This document shows, piece by piece, positions 60,708 through 64,000 of a stretch of DNA of 64,000 nucleotides (position 1 is the stretch's first letter; every line of letters starts with the position of its first letter). The DNA is taken from NCBI RefSeq assembly GCF_900100255.1, contig NZ_FMTS01000006.1:124001-188000 (forward strand), given 5' to 3'. The stretch comes from Asticcacaulis taihuensis. GTDB taxonomy: Bacteria > Pseudomonadota > Alphaproteobacteria > Caulobacterales > Caulobacteraceae. Made by a program: the position numbers and the translations under genes. Under the pieces are notes generated by a model. The model searched no databases, was not told where the DNA came from, and worked only from the letters and a program-made list of their open reading frames with translations.

Positions 60708-63095
60708 ATGAAGTCTGCAATGGGTTTTCTGGCCGGCGTTTCGGTTACCATCGGTCTGTGGGCGACCCAGGTATCGGCTGAGGAATGGATCACGGCCCCG
60801 GGGTTGGGAAAGACCGAGACCGTGGTCCTGCATTTCCGCCGCGAGATAGATCTGAAAAACACGCCGGCTCATTTCCCGGTTGAAGTGAGCGCAGACAATC
60901 GGTTCATCCTCTATGTGAACGGCCAGCGTGTGGGCCAGGGACCGGCACGTGGTGATCTCGCGCATTGGCGCTACGCTACTTTCGACCTGGCGCCTTATCT
61001 GAAACGGGGCCACAATGTCCTGGCGGCGGAGGTATGGAATGCTTCCGGTGATATTTCCAAGCCGGGGTTAAAGGGCGCCCCGATGGCTCAGATCAGTGCT
61101 CGCACAGGGTTCTGGCTAAGAGGTGAAGGTGCCTCTCAGGCTGTCGATAGCGGTCCGCAGTGGCGGGTTTCCGTACAGCCGGGTCATAGCTTTGCCTCTC
61201 CGTTCATCTCTATCCTGAAGGTATTAAAGACCGGCATCTGGTTCGCCGCCGGCGGCAACGAAGCGGTCGATGGCAATAAAGCCGACTGGAACTGGGCGGG
61301 TGACAAAGAGACGGGCGCCGCATGGACCGCCGCCGTCCCGGTTTTGGCCGCAGACGAAGCCGCGCCGTGGACACTGGTGGCTGATCCACTCCCCCCCATG
61401 TCTTATACGCCGATTAAGCCAGGCAAGGCGGTTCGGTCCACCCTGCCAATCCTCAAGGCATTTCCAGGCAAGTCAGTCACAATCCCCGCCAATACTGAAG
61501 CATCAGTATTAATAGATCAAACTGAGATGGTCGCGGCATATCCGGAGCTGACTCTTTCCGGTGGCAAGGAGGCGCGCGTGACCGTGACCTATTCGGAGGC
61601 GCTTTATGACGACAAGGGCCACAAGGCGGATCGTAACTCTATCGAAGGTCGAAAGGCGGTGGGACCGGCGGATGTCTTTATCGCCGATGGCGGTATTGGC
61701 CGCACATATAGACCGCTTTGGTGGCGGACCTGGCGGTATATGGAGATAAGCGTCAAGACGGTTGATCAGGCGCTGACACTCGATCGCCTGAAGCTGCACG
61801 AGGATGTCTACCCGTTCGCGGCAAAGGGCTATTTCCGCAGCAGCGACCCCGAACTGAACCGGATTTGGGACATCGGTTGGCGGACCCTGAAAATCGATGC
61901 TCATGAGACCTTCATGGACAGCGCCTATTGGGAGCAGCTCCAGTATGTCGGTGATACTCGCCTGGAAAGCCTGATCGTCTACCCGGTGTCGGGAGATCCG
62001 CGTTTACCGGTACAGGCCATCGATGCCTTCGGTCAAAGCGCCCACGCGGATGGTATGATCGAATCCGCTTATCCCAGTAATTCGAAGAATATCATTCCAA
62101 CTTTCGGCCTCCTCTGGATCGGCATGATCCATGATTACTGGATGCAACAGCCGGATCATGCGGTTGTCAGGCGCAATCTCCCAGGTATGCGTCGGATTCT
62201 GGACTGGTATGCCCCCTATGTATCCGGCAATGGGCTTTTGAAGCAGAATCCAGAATGGAACTTCGTCGATTGGGTCGGTGATCCATCCATCCCCCGTGAA
62301 AAGTTCCCGTCCTTCGATCCGGCGTCGGGGACGTCCTGCCTCACCTCGCTGTTTTACCTGGGCGCTCTGCAACAGGCGGCCGATCTGGAGGGTTCGACAG
62401 GCGAGGCCGCCCTGGCCGCATCCGACAAGGAAAAAGCGGTCTCTCTTTCGGCGGCTATCCAGAATAATTGCTGGGATGAAAAACGGGGGCTCTATGCGGA
62501 CGATCCTTCCAAAACGATCTTCAGCCAGCACGCCAATGCGTTAGCGGTCCTCTACGATGTGGCGCCAAAGGATAAGGCAGCGGATGTTCTGAGCAGAATT
62601 ACCCTGGCGAAGGGCATAGATGCGCCGGAGGGCATTCTTGAGAGCAGCTATTATTTCTCGTGGTATCTGATCCATGCCTTCGACCATGCCGGTCTTGGCG
62701 ATCGTTATCTCGATCAGGTACAGACGTGGCGCGACCTGACTAAACTCAATTACACGACCTGGCCCGAGCAGCGCGGCAACACGCGATCGGATACGCACGC
62801 CTGGAGCGCCCATCCGACAGCGGATTTACTGGGCATAGTGGCTGGCATTTCGCCAAATGCGCCCGGTTATACGTCCGTTCGTGTCGCGCCTCATCCAGGC
62901 AACCTCAAATCCTTCGACGCAGCCGCAATGTCTCCGAAGGGGCTCGTGACTGTAGAATATGAAAGGATTGGCGCGAAAATCAGGTTTGCTGTCAGGTTAC
63001 CTGGTGATTTGTCAGGTGTGTTCGAATGGCACGACAAATCGATGCCCCTGAAACCGGGGGTGAACGTGTTCACCGTGCCGACAACACAACCTTAA
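60708..63095 (+). CDS. Glycoside hydrolase family 78 alpha-L-rhamnosidase
   Basis: A secreted 795-aa enzyme (signal peptide near LWATQVSAEE). N-terminal beta-sandwich domains (FILYVNGQRVGQGPARGD), then the (alpha/alpha)6 barrel with the acid motif DSAYWEQLQYVGDTR (Glu), and a C-terminal catalytic-base region RSDTHAWSAHPTADLLGIVAG. GGAGG precedes the ATG at 60708. It is on the plus strand after the TonB receptor and probably transcribed from its own promoter because a terminator lies between them. It removes terminal alpha-L-rhamnose from glycosides. Confidence 0.9.
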   Translation: MKSAMGFLAGVSVTIGLWATQVSAEEWITAPGLGKTETVVLHFRREIDLKNTPAHFPVEVSADNRFILYVNGQRVGQGPARGDLAHWRYATFDLAPYLKRGHNVLAAEVWNASGDISKPGLKGAPMAQISARTGFWLRGEGASQAVDSGPQWRVSVQPGHSFASPFISILKVLKTGIWFAAGGNEAVDGNKADWNWAGDKETGAAWTAAVPVLAADEAAPWTLVADPLPPMSYTPIKPGKAVRSTLPILKAFPGKSVTIPANTEASVLIDQTEMVAAYPELTLSGGKEARVTVTYSEALYDDKGHKADRNSIEGRKAVGPADVFIADGGIGRTYRPLWWRTWRYMEISVKTVDQALTLDRLKLHEDVYPFAAKGYFRSSDPELNRIWDIGWRTLKIDAHETFMDSAYWEQLQYVGDTRLESLIVYPVSGDPRLPVQAIDAFGQSAHADGMIESAYPSNSKNIIPTFGLLWIGMIHDYWMQQPDHAVVRRNLPGMRRILDWYAPYVSGNGLLKQNPEWNFVDWVGDPSIPREKFPSFDPASGTSCLTSLFYLGALQQAADLEGSTGEAALAASDKEKAVSLSAAIQNNCWDEKRGLYADDPSKTIFSQHANALAVLYDVAPKDKAADVLSRITLAKGIDAPEGILESSYYFSWYLIHAFDHAGLGDRYLDQVQTWRDLTKLNYTTWPEQRGNTRSDTHAWSAHPTADLLGIVAGISPNAPGYTSVRVAPHPGNLKSFDAAAMSPKGLVTVEYERIGAKIRFAVRLPGDLSGVFEWHDKSMPLKPGVNVFTVPTTQP

Positions 63096-63217
63096 TGAGG
63101 GTTGCCGCACAACCTCCCCTCAAATGCAAGATGCATTGCTCCCAATAAAATATGTTTTATATCAATTGGTTAGTATCTTGAAGGTTGATTAGAACTGAAT
63201 GCAATCTCACAACCCGA

Positions 63218-63640
63218 TCAGTTCTTCAGTTCCGCCGGCACCTTGCCGCCATTTTCGGCCAATTTTTGCATGACCTGTTTATGCAGCCAGACATTCATGG
63301 CGCCTGAATGGCGCAGATCACCGGTAAAGCCCAGTTCTGCGGCCAGAGCCTGACGCACGCCCAGGTCCGATTCCAGCCCGACCAGCTTCAGCAGATCGAC
63401 GATCGACATGCGCCAGTTGAGCTTCGGGTCGCGCTTAGCGTTTTCCTGGTCGAGAATAGCCGCCACATCGACCTGCTCCATCACCGGCGCTGGCAAAGGA
63501 TCGGCCATGGTGGTAGCCGGCGCGATGGCTTCAGATGTATGGATAGCCTCTTCGGCGGTTATCGGCTGCCGCGTCGCCGGGACGATCTGATCGCCGTGTT
63601 TATGGAAGATGAAGTCCTTGATCTGGCTGAAAATGCTCAT
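63218..63640 (-). CDS. DUF3597-type protein
   Basis: A 140-aa protein. N-terminus MSIFSQIKDFIFHK, a disordered Pro/Ala middle, and a C-terminal domain (DVAAILDQENAKRDPKLNWRMSIVDLLKLVGLESDLGVRQALAAELGFTGD, then MNVWLHKQVMQKLAENGG) typical of DUF3597. The family function is unknown; no membrane segment is visible. It is divergent from the partial gene at the window end and convergent with GH78. Confidence 0.9.
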   Translation of the reverse strand: MSIFSQIKDFIFHKHGDQIVPATRQPITAEEAIHTSEAIAPATTMADPLPAPVMEQVDVAAILDQENAKRDPKLNWRMSIVDLLKLVGLESDLGVRQALAAELGFTGDLRHSGAMNVWLHKQVMQKLAENGGKVPAELKN

Positions 63641-63808
63641 AAGCTTTACTCCGTCTTGTCAAACCCCCGTTTGCCGTGACCCGCCTATCTGTCTAGGCCA
63701 GCCGATTATAAAAATGCGATAAGGGATTACAGGCGGTGCTCATCGGCACGACCAAAGACAGATGGAGGGGGCGCCTCGCTCCCGGCAATTTAAACAGGCC
63801 GCACCTGT

Positions 63809-64000
63809 TTATTTCAACCCCAGCTTCGCCTTCAGATCGACAGACAGGTCATGGCCTTCTTCCCAAACGGCTTGCGGCCGATTGCAAAGCGCCGTTGCGT
63901 TTGCCCCCAGGGACTGCTCGTAACCACTGGTCTTGATGGTGGAAAACGGCACCCAGTCCGGATTCGCCGCCGTCAGAAATTCGCCGCAGATCAGATAGTT
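63809..64000 (-). CDS. Hypothetical protein, C-terminal part (continues beyond window)
   Basis: A minus-strand frame open from the window edge to a TAA at 63809-63811, 63 codons without a stop. The visible C-terminus (NYLICGEFLTAANPDWVPFSTIKTSGYEQS ... VWEEGHDLSVDLKAKLGLK, written partly) is not recognised. Because it starts outside the window, its family and length are unknown. Confidence 0.5.
   Translation of the reverse strand, partial: NYLICGEFLTAANPDWVPFSTIKTSGYEQSLGANATALCNRPQAVWEEGHDLSVDLKAKLGLK

Overview
The window looks like a chromosomal segment of a Caulobacteraceae alphaproteobacterium, perhaps Asticcacaulis (genus is inference). The lineage call rests on GcrA next to ApaG, a ChvI-ChvG pair, an alphaproteobacterial long-form dCTP deaminase, a TonB receptor linked to plant-glycan hydrolases, and high GC with many short GC-rich palindromes between genes. 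I found no intact prophage, no CRISPR array and no complete insertion sequence; one decayed transposase remnant is present.

Layout. (1) 1-7 kb: the 3' part of a DEAD-box RNA helicase, a lipoprotein M1 aminopeptidase, dcd, apaG, gcrA with a promoter rich in DnaA-box-like sites, and a zinc alcohol dehydrogenase. (2) 7-8.6 kb: three XRE-type regulators on the minus strand. (3) 8.7-25.3 kb: a low-oxygen/redox survival island: phaC-pta-ackA-fabI, a phasin, a Crp/Fnr regulator, a nitroreductase, two tandem-domain universal stress proteins, a flavodoxin-fold quinone reductase, a cytochrome c, an SDR, a zinc alcohol dehydrogenase, a P-type cation ATPase, a BON-domain protein and an Hsp20. FNR/FixK-type boxes lie in seven promoter regions from phaC to the sulfide locus, usually spaced so that transcription would start shortly before the start codon. 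(4) 25.4-34.3 kb: a NUDIX hydrolase, then a sulfide/persulfide locus: minus-strand sqr-DUF2892-carboxymuconolactone decarboxylase, and plus-strand rhodanese, RND adaptor, RND pump, BigR/SqrR-like ArsR repressor and ChrA-like transporter. The divergent promoter has both an FNR box and an AT-rich palindrome. (5) 34.3-48.6 kb: tRNA-Arg(CCG), a LacI regulator, a DUF2083-type regulator without its HTH, a GH8 enzyme, an MHS-family transporter, small proteins, polA, a chemoreceptor and a long unknown protein. (6) 48.8-51.2 kb: chvI-chvG, followed by a transposase relic. (7) 51.6-63.1 kb: a rhamnoside-utilization locus with TetR, GH3, GH106, a small secreted protein, a TonB-dependent receptor and GH78; two divergent promoters share a candidate operator. 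(8) The end holds a DUF3597-type protein and a partial minus-strand gene.

How the genes fit together. The FNR-type island couples ATP from acyl-phosphates (Pta/AckA), carbon and electron storage as polyhydroxyalkanoate (PhaC, phasin), disposal of reducing equivalents (ADHs, SDR, quinone reductase, nitroreductase, cytochrome c) and protection (USPs, Hsp20, BON). The Crp/Fnr regulator encoded inside it is the obvious candidate controller; it has a C-terminal C-x2-C-x5-C motif and an atypical recognition helix. The sulfide locus appears to sit under both this oxygen control and its own thiol-switch repressor.
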